Positions 16,803-25,533 are shown, counted from the stretch's first letter. The stretch is DNA of 50,583 nucleotides from Ensifer adhaerens (GCF_013283195.1 NZ_JABEKT010000005.1:1-50583), one strand, 5' to 3'. Notes: generated by a model from the sequence alone, not told the origin. Numbers and translations are program-made.

Positions 16803-18335
16803 ATGGCCTTGATCAACATCCGTAACCTCGACGTCACCCTCAGCACGTCGCTCTTCTCCAATCTCAACCTTTCGGTCGCGGCCGGCGATCGTGTCGGCAT
16901 CGTCGCCGCAAACGGCCGGGGCAAATCCACCCTGCTCCGGGCGATCGGCGGCAGCTTCGAACCGACGGCGGGCGAGATCACCCGCTCGCGCGGCCTGACC
17001 GTCGGCCATGTCGAGCAAAACGTGCCGGCAGAGCTTTTGCCTCTATCGTTCCATGAGGCGGTGCTGTCGGCGCTGTCGGCCGAACAGGCGGACAGCGAGA
17101 GCTGGCGCGTCGATATCGTGCTCGACCAGCTCGACGTGCCCGAAGCCCTTCGTGAGCGTGCGGTCGCCGAGTTGAGCGGCGGCTGGCAGCGGCTGGCGCT
17201 GCTGGCGCGCGTCTGGGTGACCGATCCCGATGCGCTGCTGCTCGACGAGCCGACAAACCACCTCGATCTCGCCAAGATTGCAAGACTCGAAGCCTGGTTG
17301 AACGCGCTTCCGCGCGACGTGCCGGTGCTGATCGCTAGCCACGACCGCGCCTTCCTCGACGCTACCACCAACCGCACGCTGTTCCTGCGCCCGGAGCAAT
17401 CGCCTGTTTTTGCACTGCCCTATTCGCGAGCGCGCGATGCGATCGACGAACTCGACGCCTCGGAAGAGCGGCGCTACCAGCGCGACATGAAGGTGGCGCA
17501 GCAACTCAGGCGGCAGGCGGCCAAGCTCAACAATATCGGCATCAATTCCGGCAGCGATCTCCTGACGATCAAGACCAAGCAGCTGCGCCAGCGCGCCGAC
17601 CGGCTGGAAGACGCCGCCAAGCCAGCCCATCAGGAACGTTCCGCCGGAGGAATCCGGCTCACCAATCGCGGCACGCACGCGAAAATCCTGGTGACGCTCG
17701 ACGATGTCCAGGTGGAAACGCCCGACGGTACCCCGCTTTTCCGCACGGGAAAGCGCTGGATCTGCCAGGGTGACCGCATCGTCCTGCTCGGCGAGAACGG
17801 CGCCGGCAAGACACGGCTGGTCAACTTGATCCGCACAGCGATCGAAGAGCCGGCGCGTGCGCCCGAAACGCTGAAGGCCACGCCTTCCCTGGTGCTCGGT
17901 TACAGCGACCAGGCGCTTGCGGGTCTTTCGGACAAGGAGACGCCGCTTGCAGCCCTCTCCCGCCGTTTCTCGCTGAGCGACCCGAAAGTGCGCTCGCTGC
18001 TTGCCGGCGCCGGTGTCGGCATCGACATGCAGGACAAGCCGGTCGGTCGGCTCTCCGGTGGCCAGAAGGCGCGCCTGGCGATGCTGGTGCTGCGTCTGCG
18101 CGAGCCGAACTTCTACCTGCTCGACGAGCCGACCAACCATCTCGACATCGAGGGTCAGGAGGCGCTCGAAGACGAGTTGATGAAGAACGAGGTCAGCTGC
18201 CTGCTGGTGTCGCACGACCGCAGCTTCGTGCGCAACGTCGGCGATCGTTTCTGGCTGATCGAGAAACGCAAGCTCGTCGAGGTCGAAGATCCCGAAGATT
18301 TCTTCGCTGCGGCCGCGCAGGCAGACCTGGCCTGA
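16803..18335 (+). CDS. ABC-F family ATPase (duplicated ABC, ribosome-associated type)
   Basis: 510 residues from ATG 16803; an upstream in-frame start at 16767 has no ribosome site. It has two ABC domains and no membrane segments. The first has AANGRGKSTLL, LSGGWQRLALL and LLLDEPTNHLD; the second has ENGAGKTRLV, LSGGQKARLAML and LLDEPTNHLDIEG. A helical linker (about 215-290) with a Lys/Arg/Gln-rich stretch separates them, as in proteins that enter the ribosomal E site. At this length it is shorter than Uup and lacks its C-terminal coiled coil. The job is probably translational rescue or antibiotic tolerance; which, cannot be said. Confidence 0.9.
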   Translation: MALINIRNLDVTLSTSLFSNLNLSVAAGDRVGIVAANGRGKSTLLRAIGGSFEPTAGEITRSRGLTVGHVEQNVPAELLPLSFHEAVLSALSAEQADSESWRVDIVLDQLDVPEALRERAVAELSGGWQRLALLARVWVTDPDALLLDEPTNHLDLAKIARLEAWLNALPRDVPVLIASHDRAFLDATTNRTLFLRPEQSPVFALPYSRARDAIDELDASEERRYQRDMKVAQQLRRQAAKLNNIGINSGSDLLTIKTKQLRQRADRLEDAAKPAHQERSAGGIRLTNRGTHAKILVTLDDVQVETPDGTPLFRTGKRWICQGDRIVLLGENGAGKTRLVNLIRTAIEEPARAPETLKATPSLVLGYSDQALAGLSDKETPLAALSRRFSLSDPKVRSLLAGAGVGIDMQDKPVGRLSGGQKARLAMLVLRLREPNFYLLDEPTNHLDIEGQEALEDELMKNEVSCLLVSHDRSFVRNVGDRFWLIEKRKLVEVEDPEDFFAAAAQADLA

Positions 18336-18427
18336 TCGATACGTGGTGCGCGACAATCGTCGCGCACCACCATTTGACCGATGCGCCTGCGCCGCCTAAC
18401 CTCCCCCTCCAAGCGGAGGAAGCCGGC

Positions 18428-18637
18428 ATGAAAATCAGCGCGCGCAATCGCTTCAAGGGCAAGATCGTCGACGTCGTCAAAGGGGCGACCACCGCGCATG
18501 TGCGCATCGATCTCGGCGCCGGGGCCATCGTGACGGCTTCGATCACCAACGAGGCCGTCGATGAACTCGGCCTCAAGGCCGGCGATGACGCCTATGCCGT
18601 CATCAAGGCGTCCGACGTTATGGTCGCGATCGACTGA
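18428..18637 (+). CDS. Mop/TOBE-domain molybdate-binding protein (molbindin)
   Basis: 69 residues, a single Mop domain. It starts MKISARNRFKGKIVDVVKG; later come VTASITNEA, LGLKAGDDAYAVIKASDVMV, matching the family pattern SARN..G.V..V..G, VTASIT and IK.SDVMV. Family members form hexamers that bind molybdate or tungstate and store or buffer it in the cytoplasm. The ATG at 18428 follows GCGGAGGAAG; an upstream ATG at 18374 only adds non-conserved residues. It converges with the TrmO-like gene four bases away, which is the last gene of an importer operon with a ModE-like box. Confidence 0.88.
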   Translation: MKISARNRFKGKIVDVVKGATTAHVRIDLGAGAIVTASITNEAVDELGLKAGDDAYAVIKASDVMVAID

Positions 18638-18641
18638 ACGC

Positions 18642-19166
18642 TCACGCCTTCTTGCAGTAGTGTGCGGTGCCATTGTCACCGGTCTCGAAGTCTCCCGGCT
18701 GCGGCGGCGCGATCGGCTTGAACAGCGTGCGGTCGGGCTTCAGGTCGATGAGCGGCGTGCCGTCGAGGCAGTCGAGCCCGCGCACCAGCAGCACATTGCC
18801 TTCGACCGCTTCCAGCTGGACGATCGAGGTGCCGATCGGGTTCGGCCGCACCGGCGAACGCAGGGCAAAGGTGCCGTGCGTCTCGCCATTGTTGGCCGGG
18901 CTCTGCAACACGAGGTCGCGGCGAGACCGGTCGAGCCAATAGAGGATCTCCAGCCGTTCGAAGCGTTCGACGCCTTTCAGCGCCTCGACCCAGGGCGCAA
19001 AGATCTCGATCCGGCAGATCGGCCCGTCATGGCGCCCCTGTCGCGGGCAGCCAAGCCGTGAGACCCACGGCGTCGAAATGCGGCCGATGAAGGTCAGGCC
19101 CGCATCGTTTACCTCGGGCGGCGTGATCGAGACTTCGTTTTCCCGGATTTCATTTTCCCGAACCAT
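18642..19166 (-). CDS. TrmO/TsaA (YaeB)-domain protein, putative tRNA m6t6A37 methyltransferase
   Basis: 174 residues. The TsaA domain shows [21 protein letters not shown] and the signature [13 protein letters not shown] (about residues 105-120). E. coli TrmO uses this fold to methylate N6 of t6A37 in tRNA with SAM; this protein lacks the longer C-terminal domain and is nearer to the short archaeal and alphaproteobacterial forms. It lies 15 bases after the ABC ATPase gene and is almost certainly in the importer operon, so its real substrate may differ from tRNA. That last point is inference. Confidence 0.82.
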   Translation of the reverse strand: MVRENEIRENEVSITPPEVNDAGLTFIGRISTPWVSRLGCPRQGRHDGPICRIEIFAPWVEALKGVERFERLEILYWLDRSRRDLVLQSPANNGETHGTFALRSPVRPNPIGTSIVQLEAVEGNVLLVRGLDCLDGTPLIDLKPDRTLFKPIAPPQPGDFETGDNGTAHYCKKA

Positions 19167-19181
19167 GTGGCCTTCTTTCCG

Positions 19182-19958
19182 TCAGGTCTTGTTTCGTGGT
19201 GCGCAGAGGCGTGCGTCGCTGCCGGCAAGCGTGCCGATCACCACATCGATGTCATAAAGTTGCTTGAGCGTGTCTGCCGTCAGCACGGCTTCCGGTGTTC
19301 CGAGTGCCGCAAGCCTCGATTGGAACACCAGCGCCACCCGGTCGGCCACCCGAAAGGCGTGGTCGGGATTGTGGGTCGACAAGACGATCGAGACGCCCTC
19401 GCCCGCAAGCTCGCGCACCCGGTCGAGCACCCGCATCTGGTGGCCGTAGTCGAGGCTCGCCGTCGGCTCATCCATCACCAGGATCGACGGTTCCTGTGCC
19501 AGCGCCCGGGCGATCAGCGCGATCTGGCGCTCGCCGCCGCTGATTTCGGTATAGGCGCGGCCTGCCAGGTGGCCGATGCCGAGCCGCTCCAGAGTGGCGG
19601 CGGCCACGTCGCGGTCACGGAGGCCGGGCGTTGCAAACAGGCCGACATGCGGCGCGCGGCCCATCAGCACCAGATCTTCCACCGTGAAGGGAAAAAGCGC
19701 TGCATGGGCCTGCGGCACATAGGCGATGCGCGATGCCCGCTCGCGGCCGGACCAGGCGCCGATCGGCTGGCCGTCCAGCCGGATCGTTCCGGCCCTTAAG
19801 GGAACAAACCCGAGCAAGGTCTTGAACAGCGTCGTCTTGCCGGCGCCGTTCGGTCCGAACAGCACCAAGACTTCGTTTTCTTCGAGCGTGAAGCTGATGT
19901 CCTGGCCGACAAGGCGGCTGCCATAGCCAAAGGCGATCCGGTCGACCTCGAGCCTCAT
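19182..19958 (-). CDS. ABC importer ATPase, FecE/BtuD type
   Basis: 258 residues from ATG 19958. Walker A FGPNGAGKTTLFKTLLG (about 37-47), a Q-loop near YVPQAHAALFPF, signature SGGERQIALIARALAQ and Walker B ILVMDEPTASLDYG are complete. It powers a type II (BtuCD-like) importer. Its ATG overlaps the permease stop in an ATGA junction, so it is translationally coupled. Iron-chelate transport is the default annotation; the Mop gene and the ModE-like box argue for molybdate or tungstate. Confidence 0.95.
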   Translation of the reverse strand: MRLEVDRIAFGYGSRLVGQDISFTLEENEVLVLFGPNGAGKTTLFKTLLGFVPLRAGTIRLDGQPIGAWSGRERASRIAYVPQAHAALFPFTVEDLVLMGRAPHVGLFATPGLRDRDVAAATLERLGIGHLAGRAYTEISGGERQIALIARALAQEPSILVMDEPTASLDYGHQMRVLDRVRELAGEGVSIVLSTHNPDHAFRVADRVALVFQSRLAALGTPEAVLTADTLKQLYDIDVVIGTLAGSDARLCAPRNKT

Positions 19959-20998
19959 TGCCAGCCCCTTCGCCCTGACGCGAGCAGGAAGAGAAAGAAC
20001 GGGGCACCGACGGTCGCCGTCAGGATACCGAGCGGCACCTCGATCAGCGCGATGCTGCGCGCCAAGATGTCGGCAACGAGCAGGTAGGCGGCGCCGAGCG
20101 CCATCGAAATCGGCAGGAGCCGGACGAAATCCGGACCGACGATGAGGCGCGCCACATGCGGAATAACGAGACCGATCCACCCGATGATGCCGGTGATCGA
20201 AACGGCTGCAGCCGTGATGAGCGTTGCCGCAAGCACCAGCACCACGCGCAGGCGGCCGGTATCGATACCCAGCGCCTTCGCCTCCTCTTCGCCCAGCGTC
20301 ATGACATTCATTCGCCAGCGCAGGAGAAAGAGCGTGACGATGCCGACGACAAGCGCCGGTAGGATGGAGATGATATCGCCCGACGTGACCGATGCCAGGC
20401 TGCCGAGCAGCCAATAGGTGATGGCCGGCAGCTGATCGTAGGGATCGGCGAGGATCTTGATCAGCGATATGCCGGCACCGACAAGCGCACCGACCGCGAT
20501 GCCCGCAAGCACGAGAACCAGCACCGGATCGCGGTTGCGGATCGCTGCGGCAACCGCATAGACCGAGAACACGGCAATCAGCCCGCCGGCAAAACTCATC
20601 AACTGGATGATGCCGACAGGCAGAGACAGGAAGATGCCGATCACCGCGCCGAAACTGGCGCCGGCGGAAACGCCGAGAATATCCGGCGAGACCAGCGGAT
20701 TGCGAAACAGGCCCTGATAGGTTGCACCGGCCGCCGCAAGAGCGGCGCCGACGGCGAGACCGGCGACCACCCGCGGCAGGCGGATGTTCCAGAAGACCGT
20801 TGCCACCGTTTCATCCGCCGGCGCACCGCCAAGCATTGCCCTGATCTGGGCGAGCAGATCCGCCAGCCCGGCGTCGAACTTGCCGACTGTCATGGACAGG
20901 ACGGCGAGCGCCAGCAGGCCGGCGAACGCAAGCAGAAATCCCGAGCCGGCCAATCGGCGCCTCGACAGCATTCGCCTTGTCATTGCTTTTCCTGTCAT
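19955..20998 (-). CDS. ABC importer permease, FecCD/BtuC family
   Basis: 347 residues with about ten membrane segments from residue 15 onward. Family marks include GAALAAAGATYQGLFRNPLVSPDILGVSAGASFGAV near the first third and the coupling region GIIGWIGLVIPHVARLIVGPD near residue 255-275. A single permease gene implies a homodimer, as in BtuC and Haemophilus MolB. It overlaps the ATPase gene and the binding-protein gene by four bases on each side, so the three are one operon. Confidence 0.95.
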   Translation of the reverse strand: MTGKAMTRRMLSRRRLAGSGFLLAFAGLLALAVLSMTVGKFDAGLADLLAQIRAMLGGAPADETVATVFWNIRLPRVVAGLAVGAALAAAGATYQGLFRNPLVSPDILGVSAGASFGAVIGIFLSLPVGIIQLMSFAGGLIAVFSVYAVAAAIRNRDPVLVLVLAGIAVGALVGAGISLIKILADPYDQLPAITYWLLGSLASVTSGDIISILPALVVGIVTLFLLRWRMNVMTLGEEEAKALGIDTGRLRVVLVLAATLITAAAVSITGIIGWIGLVIPHVARLIVGPDFVRLLPISMALGAAYLLVADILARSIALIEVPLGILTATVGAPFFLFLLASGRRGWQ

Positions 20999-22032
20999 TC
21001 CGCTTCCGGCAGAGCGCCTTTGAGCAGCGTCGCCAATTGCGCATCATCAAGATCCACCTGGTAGAACAGCTTGTAGAATTCGCGCGTCTCGGCTTTCAGG
21101 TCCCCCTGGTAGATATCGCCGTAAAGCAGTGCCTCGAGCCAGCGGATACCGATCAGGCGATTGATGCCGGGCGGTGAATCGAACCAGCCGAACGGCAGCG
21201 ACGGCGCGCTGAACACCTGCCCCTTCCCGACCGCCTGGACCTTGCTCCACACCGGATCGGCTGCAACCGACGCGGCAAACTTCGGGCTTGCCGCGATGAT
21301 CACCTCCGGGTTCCAAGCGAGCACCTGTTCCGACGAAACTTGGGTCAGACTGCCTTTTCCGGCGGCGGCAGCGACGTTGACGGCACCGGCAGATTCGAGA
21401 ATTTCCAGATTGATCGAGCCGGCAAGACCGGTCTCCAAACCATCGGGACCGCGGCCATAATAGACCCGCGGGCGCTTGTCGGCGGGCACCGCCGCCATGG
21501 TCGCTGCGAGTTCCTTCAGTGTCTCGTCGGCATAGTCGGCTAACTTGTCGCCCCGCTCTTCAGCGCCGAGCATGACGCCGAGGCTGCGCAGGGTCTCGGC
21601 GCTCTTGCCGAAGGAACCGTCGATCAGGACATAGGGAATTCCGGTCTGGCTCTGCACCTTGTCGGCAAGCGAGGCATAGGTCGCGTCCACCGTGCCGACA
21701 TCGATGATGATGTCGGGCTTGGCGGCTAGCACCGCCTCGATGTTCGCCGTCCCTCCCTTGCCGGTCAGCCGGCCATAGGTCGGCAAGCCGCGCACCGCCT
21801 CGATCAGGTAGGGCTTTTCGTCCTCCTTCGGCTCGCGCACCCAGCCCGCCAGTTTTTCCGGAGCAATCGCATAGATCAGCACCGACGCCGGCGGACCGGC
21901 CGCCAGCACCTTGCCGATATGATCGGGAAGCTCGACCGTGCGTCCGGCAGCATCCGTGAAGGGTTTCGCCTCAGCCGCAAGCGGTATCAGGGCAAGAAAG
22001 GCGCCGACGGCGCCGGCGAAGTAACTGATCAT
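20995..22032 (-). CDS. Periplasmic substrate-binding protein of a Fec/Btu-type importer
   Basis: 345 residues. A signal peptide ends after AAEA (about residue 22), without the lipobox cysteine, so it is soluble in the periplasm. The fold is class III: DAAGRTVELPDHIGKVLAAGPPA opens the N lobe, a long backbone helix connects the lobes, and ETGLAGSINLEILESAGAVNVA lies in the C lobe. This resembles proteins labelled iron-siderophore or cobalamin binders but also Haemophilus MolA, which binds molybdate/tungstate. It leads the operon, and a ModE-like dyad is centred about 66 bases before its ATG. Confidence 0.9.
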   Translation of the reverse strand: MISYFAGAVGAFLALIPLAAEAKPFTDAAGRTVELPDHIGKVLAAGPPASVLIYAIAPEKLAGWVREPKEDEKPYLIEAVRGLPTYGRLTGKGGTANIEAVLAAKPDIIIDVGTVDATYASLADKVQSQTGIPYVLIDGSFGKSAETLRSLGVMLGAEERGDKLADYADETLKELAATMAAVPADKRPRVYYGRGPDGLETGLAGSINLEILESAGAVNVAAAAGKGSLTQVSSEQVLAWNPEVIIAASPKFAASVAADPVWSKVQAVGKGQVFSAPSLPFGWFDSPPGINRLIGIRWLEALLYGDIYQGDLKAETREFYKLFYQVDLDDAQLATLLKGALPEAE

Positions 22033-22371
22033 GGTGAAGCCTCTTGTTCGAGGTGCGGACGATGGTTCGGCGCGACTATGGCACAGCGTTATATCCGTTG
22101 GAATATCTCGATTGATACCCTCGCCCCGGCGTTAAGCTCTTTGCGGCAGATGCGAACCTTGACTGGATTGCCGGATCGGGCGATATCGGGCCCATGTGCG
22201 AACATGACGTCCATATCGTTGCGCGTTCGGCCGGCATCCCAACAGGCGGGATGCAGGGCGATAGAGCACGCTGATAAGAGAGCGTTCGCGCACCTGCAGC
22301 CTCGCCGGAAACGGACGGGGTTCTTCTTTTGACGGGTGCGCCGTCCATCGGCATTTTTGATGGAGAATGAA
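22033..22371. other. Divergent control region of the importer operon and methyltransferase gene
   Basis: About 340 bases without a supported gene. It contains the ModE-like dyad at 22087-22110 near the importer. The rest shows no conserved element I recognise, though it must carry the methyltransferase promoter. Confidence 0.5.
22087..22110. promoter_or_regulatory. ModE-like molybdate operator upstream of the importer
   Basis: CGTTATAT, eight bases, then ATATCTCG: two inverted half-sites in 24 bases. The left half equals the ModE half-site CGTTATAT and the right half matches its reverse complement ATATAACG at 6 of 8. The E. coli modA operator as I remember it has the same 8-8-8 layout. It lies 55-78 bases before the binding-protein ATG, near the expected -35 region, a place where a repressor would act. 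Confidence 0.5.
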
Positions 22372-23100
22372 ATGGCACAGAATATCTACGACAAACCGGA
22401 ATTTTTCGAAGGCTACAGCCAGCTCGGTCGATCCGTGCATGGTCTGGATGGCGCGGCCGAATGGCCGTCGATCCGCGCCGCCCTGCCGGATCTGGCGGGC
22501 AAGCGCGTGGTCGATCTCGGCTGTGGCTTCGGCTGGTTCTCGCGCTTCGCCGGCGAGCAGGGGGCCGATCGCGTTCTCGGCCTCGACCTGTCGGAAAATA
22601 TGATTGCCCGCGCCCGGCGCGACACGTCCGATCCGGCAATTGAATACGGCATCGCCGATCTCGACCAACTGGCGCTCGAGGCCGGCGCCTTCGACGTCGC
22701 CTATAGCTCGCTCGCCTTCCACTATGTCGAGGATTTCGACCGGCTGGTCCGGGCGATCCACGATGCGCTGATCCCCGGGTCCCACCTGGTCTTCACCATC
22801 GAACACCCGATCTACATGGCATCGCTGAACCCTGGCTGGCAGGTCGGCGAAGACGGGCAGAAGCGCTGGCCGGTGGATCACTATTCCGTCGAGGGTCGGC
22901 GCACGACGGACTGGCTGGCCAAGGGCGTGATCAAATACCACCGCACGATCGGCACCACGCTTAACGCCCTGGTGCGCGGCGGTTTTTCCATCCGTCACGT
23001 CGAGGAGTGGCACCCGACGACAGCCCAGATCGACGCCAATCCAGCTCTTGCAGAAGAGATGGAACGGCCGATGATCCTGATCGTCGACGCGCAGAGATAG
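22372..23100 (+). CDS. Class I SAM-dependent methyltransferase
   Basis: 242 residues from ATG 22372, with GGAGAATGAA just before it. Motif I VVDLGCGFGWFSRFAGE is at about residues 46-60, with DLSENMIARAR after it and LAFHYVEDF in motif IV/post I. These match UbiE/COQ5-type small-molecule methyltransferases; the HPIYMASLNPGW segment recurs in many uncharacterised proteobacterial members. The substrate is unknown. It is divergent from the Fec-type importer operon and shares its control region, so a link to that pathway, such as modifying a metal chelator, is possible but unproven. Confidence 0.85.
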   Translation: MAQNIYDKPEFFEGYSQLGRSVHGLDGAAEWPSIRAALPDLAGKRVVDLGCGFGWFSRFAGEQGADRVLGLDLSENMIARARRDTSDPAIEYGIADLDQLALEAGAFDVAYSSLAFHYVEDFDRLVRAIHDALIPGSHLVFTIEHPIYMASLNPGWQVGEDGQKRWPVDHYSVEGRRTTDWLAKGVIKYHRTIGTTLNALVRGGFSIRHVEEWHPTTAQIDANPALAEEMERPMILIVDAQR

Positions 23101-23428
23101 GACAGATTGAAGCTCGGGTTGGACCGCCCGGGCTTCGTCCCACCCCGTCGCGCACGTCATCCGGGATGGCCGCTTTCAGATCTGTCCGGCCGTGCGATCA
23201 CGCAACCGATTTCCAGCAAGCGTTGCGAAGGCTGTGGGGCGACGGTTTCGATCGCCCAAAATCTGCTTCCCGCGCACTTTGCTTCCCTGCCAGCCGATAC
23301 ATGAAAGGCCCGTCGACGGCGGGCGATATCCGATACAACAACAAAACCACTTGCAAAATTGAACCAGTATTGCGAGGATTAATTATCGGCAAATGGTCCG
23401 CAACCGGCGGCGAGCGAAAACGGGAGCA
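23101..23428. other. Intergenic region after the methyltransferase gene
   Basis: About 330 bases without a supported gene. A hairpin follows the methyltransferase stop (listed separately). The right half is AT-richer than the surroundings and probably carries the promoter of the DHFR-like gene. Confidence 0.4.
23109..23136 (+). terminator. Hairpin after the methyltransferase gene
   Basis: A 10-bp stem with one G-U pair (GAAGCTCGGG with CCCGGGCTTC, 8-base loop) starts nine bases past the stop. No T-run follows, so it may be a processing or weak termination site. Confidence 0.4.
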
Positions 23429-23983
23429 ATGACAATGCGGAAGGTCATCATGTGGGACATGGTCAGTGTCGATGGTTTCTTCGAGGCCCCGGGCCATGAC
23501 ATCAGCTGGTTCGTCTTCGAGGACGAGCTCGCCGCCTACATCGGCGAGACCCAGCGTGAAGGCGATACGCTGCTGTTCGGCCGAGTGACCTACGAAATGA
23601 TGGCATCCTATTGGCCAGCGGCCGAGGGCGATATCGCCACCTACATGAACGGCGCCGAGAAATACGTCTTCTCCCGTTCATTGACGCGTGCCGATTGGCA
23701 CAACACCACGCTGGTTTCCGGCGATGCCGTCGCCGAAGTCGAACGCCTGAAGGCGCTGGACGGCGGCACCATCTTCATCTTCGGCAGCGCGGATTTTGCC
23801 GCGGGGCTGGTGGAAAGAGGCCTCGTCGACGAGTATCGCCTCGGCATCAACCCGGTGTTGCTTGGCGGCGGCGTCCCGCTCTTCAAATCCCTGCCAAAGC
23901 GCACCACTCTAAAGCTCACCCACGCGCGGCCGCTCAAGTCCGGTGTCGTCATCCTGCATTACCAACCGCAGCCGGAGGCTTGA
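23429..23983 (+). CDS. Dihydrofolate reductase-like (RibD C-terminal domain) protein
   Basis: 184 residues. The start MTMRKVIMWDMVSVDGFFE is typical of the RibD_C/DHFR-like family, followed by LLFGRVTYEMMASYWP and, near the end, EYRLGINPVLLGGGVPLF. Family members reduce an NADPH-dependent substrate, but only the riboflavin RibD members have a known role; this stand-alone form, common in soil bacteria, has no assigned substrate. GGGAG lies just before ATG 23429; ATG 23435 is an equally possible start. No neighbour suggests a pathway. Confidence 0.85.
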   Translation: MTMRKVIMWDMVSVDGFFEAPGHDISWFVFEDELAAYIGETQREGDTLLFGRVTYEMMASYWPAAEGDIATYMNGAEKYVFSRSLTRADWHNTTLVSGDAVAEVERLKALDGGTIFIFGSADFAAGLVERGLVDEYRLGINPVLLGGGVPLFKSLPKRTTLKLTHARPLKSGVVILHYQPQPEA

Positions 23984-24121
23984 CCGAACGCTTGTCAGCT
24001 GGGGTGCCATCGGCAGAACCCGCTGTAGCTGCCTTGGATGCGCTGTTGTGGCCGCGGCCCGCCTCTTGACATCCCTGCCCGATCGTCCGACTTCATCAGG
24101 CAGAATGAAGGAGACGGCAGC

Positions 24122-24868
24122 ATGAGCGAGACAGCGCGCACGACGATCGACCAGAGCGAGGTAGACCGCTTTTCGGCCATGGCCGCCGAATGGTGGGACC
24201 CGACGGGGAAGTTCCGGCCGCTGCACAAGTTCAACCCGGTCCGCCTCGCCTATATCCGCGACCGGGTTTCCGAGCATTTCGACCGTGACCCGAAGAGCCC
24301 GCAGCCACTGAAAGGCCTGCGCCTGCTCGATATCGGCTGCGGCGGCGGGCTGCTGTCGGAGCCGATGGCCCGCATGGGGGCTGACGTCGTCGGCGCCGAT
24401 GCGTCGGAAAAGAACATCGGCATCGCCAAGACCCATGCCGCCGGTAGCGGAGTTGCCGTCGATTATCGTGCGGAAACGGCTGAAGCGCTTGCCGAAGCGG
24501 GCGAAAGCTTCGACATCGTTCTCAACATGGAAGTGGTCGAGCACGTCGCCGATGTCGACTTCTTTATGAGCACCTGCGCCCATATGGTTCGCCCGGGTGG
24601 CCTGATGTTCGTCGCCACCATCAACCGCACGATGAAGGCGGCGGCGCTGGCGATCTTCGCCGCCGAAAACGTGCTGCGCTGGCTGCCGCGCGGCACCCAT
24701 CAATATGAAAAGCTGGTGCGCCCCGAGGAGCTGGAAAAGCCGCTTGTCGCAAGCGGTCTGGAACTGACCGAACGCACCGGCGTGTTCTTCAACCCGCTCT
24801 CCAACCAGTGGAACCTGTCGAAGGACATGGACGTCAACTACATGATCGTCGCCAAGCGCCCACTTTGA
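24122..24868 (+). CDS. ubiG: Ubiquinone biosynthesis O-methyltransferase UbiG
   Basis: 248 residues, the family's normal length. [28 protein letters not shown] (split over residues 14-40) is the diagnostic UbiG/COQ3 opening, followed by SAM motif [17 protein letters not shown] and later [14 protein letters not shown]. It catalyses both O-methylations of ubiquinone biosynthesis at the inner membrane face. ATG 24122 follows GAAGGAGACGGCAGC; upstream in-frame starts have no ribosome site. It has a strong shared terminator downstream and appears monocistronic. Confidence 0.97.
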   Translation: MSETARTTIDQSEVDRFSAMAAEWWDPTGKFRPLHKFNPVRLAYIRDRVSEHFDRDPKSPQPLKGLRLLDIGCGGGLLSEPMARMGADVVGADASEKNIGIAKTHAAGSGVAVDYRAETAEALAEAGESFDIVLNMEVVEHVADVDFFMSTCAHMVRPGGLMFVATINRTMKAAALAIFAAENVLRWLPRGTHQYEKLVRPEELEKPLVASGLELTERTGVFFNPLSNQWNLSKDMDVNYMIVAKRPL

Positions 24869-24910
24869 CGGCAAACCGGCCGAGCCTGCGGGATATGGAC
24901 TGAACATTTG

Positions 24911-24945
24911 AAACCCTCCGGCGATGTCTGTCGCCGGAGGGTTTT
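24911..24945. terminator. Bidirectional terminator between ubiG and a GNAT gene
   Basis: A perfect 14-bp stem (AAACCCTCCGGCGA with TCGCCGGAGGGTTT), six-base loop, A-run before and T-run after. It serves both convergent genes. Confidence 0.88.
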
Positions 24946-24957
24946 GCATTTTGACCC

Positions 24958-25533
24958 CTAGTTGCCTCGGGCAGCCTTTGGCCGCGCGTTCCATTCGTGC
25001 TTTAGCAGGGCGTAGATGTACTCGTCGCCCCAGGAGCCGTTGAACAGGTCGTTCTGGATAAGATGCGCCTCTCGGCGCATGCCGAGACGCTCGACGACGC
25101 CGACAGAGCCGGTATTGAGCGGATCGAGCCGCGCGAAAATCCGGTGAAAATTGAGGAGGGAGAAACCGAGATCGAGTGCCGCCCGCATCGCTTCGGTCGC
25201 ATAGCCCTTGCCGGCAAACGCCGGGTTGAAGATGTAGCCGGTTTCTGCCTGCCGCGCCGCCTTGCTCGCAAGCTTCAACAGCACTTCGCCAACGAGCGCG
25301 CCATCCTCCCGTCGCTCCACGGCAAAGACCGCGACATCCCCATCCTCATCGAGGCGCGGGTCGCGCGCCTTCGCAAATTTGGTGCGTGCGCCGTCCTCGT
25401 CCAGCGGATCGGCATAGAGATAGCGATAAACATCCGGTAGCCGGTGATAGGCATGGAACCCATCGAAGTCCTCAGGCGCAAAATGCCGGATCGTCAGGCG
25501 GTCGGTGGAAATACGAAGGTCAGCAAGATCCAT
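24958..25533 (-). CDS. GNAT family N-acetyltransferase (RimJ/RimL type)
   Basis: 191 residues from ATG 25533. RISTDRLTIRHFAPEDFDGF opens the domain in the manner of RimJ-like acetyltransferases; AETGYIFNPAFAGKGYATEA holds the acetyl-CoA loop, and RLDPLNTGSVGVVERLGMRRE is the conserved GNAT C-terminal motif. The acceptor is unknown: an N-terminal amine of a protein or a small molecule. It converges with ubiG, and no neighbour suggests a pathway. Confidence 0.88.
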   Translation of the reverse strand: MDLADLRISTDRLTIRHFAPEDFDGFHAYHRLPDVYRYLYADPLDEDGARTKFAKARDPRLDEDGDVAVFAVERREDGALVGEVLLKLASKAARQAETGYIFNPAFAGKGYATEAMRAALDLGFSLLNFHRIFARLDPLNTGSVGVVERLGMRREAHLIQNDLFNGSWGDEYIYALLKHEWNARPKAARGN

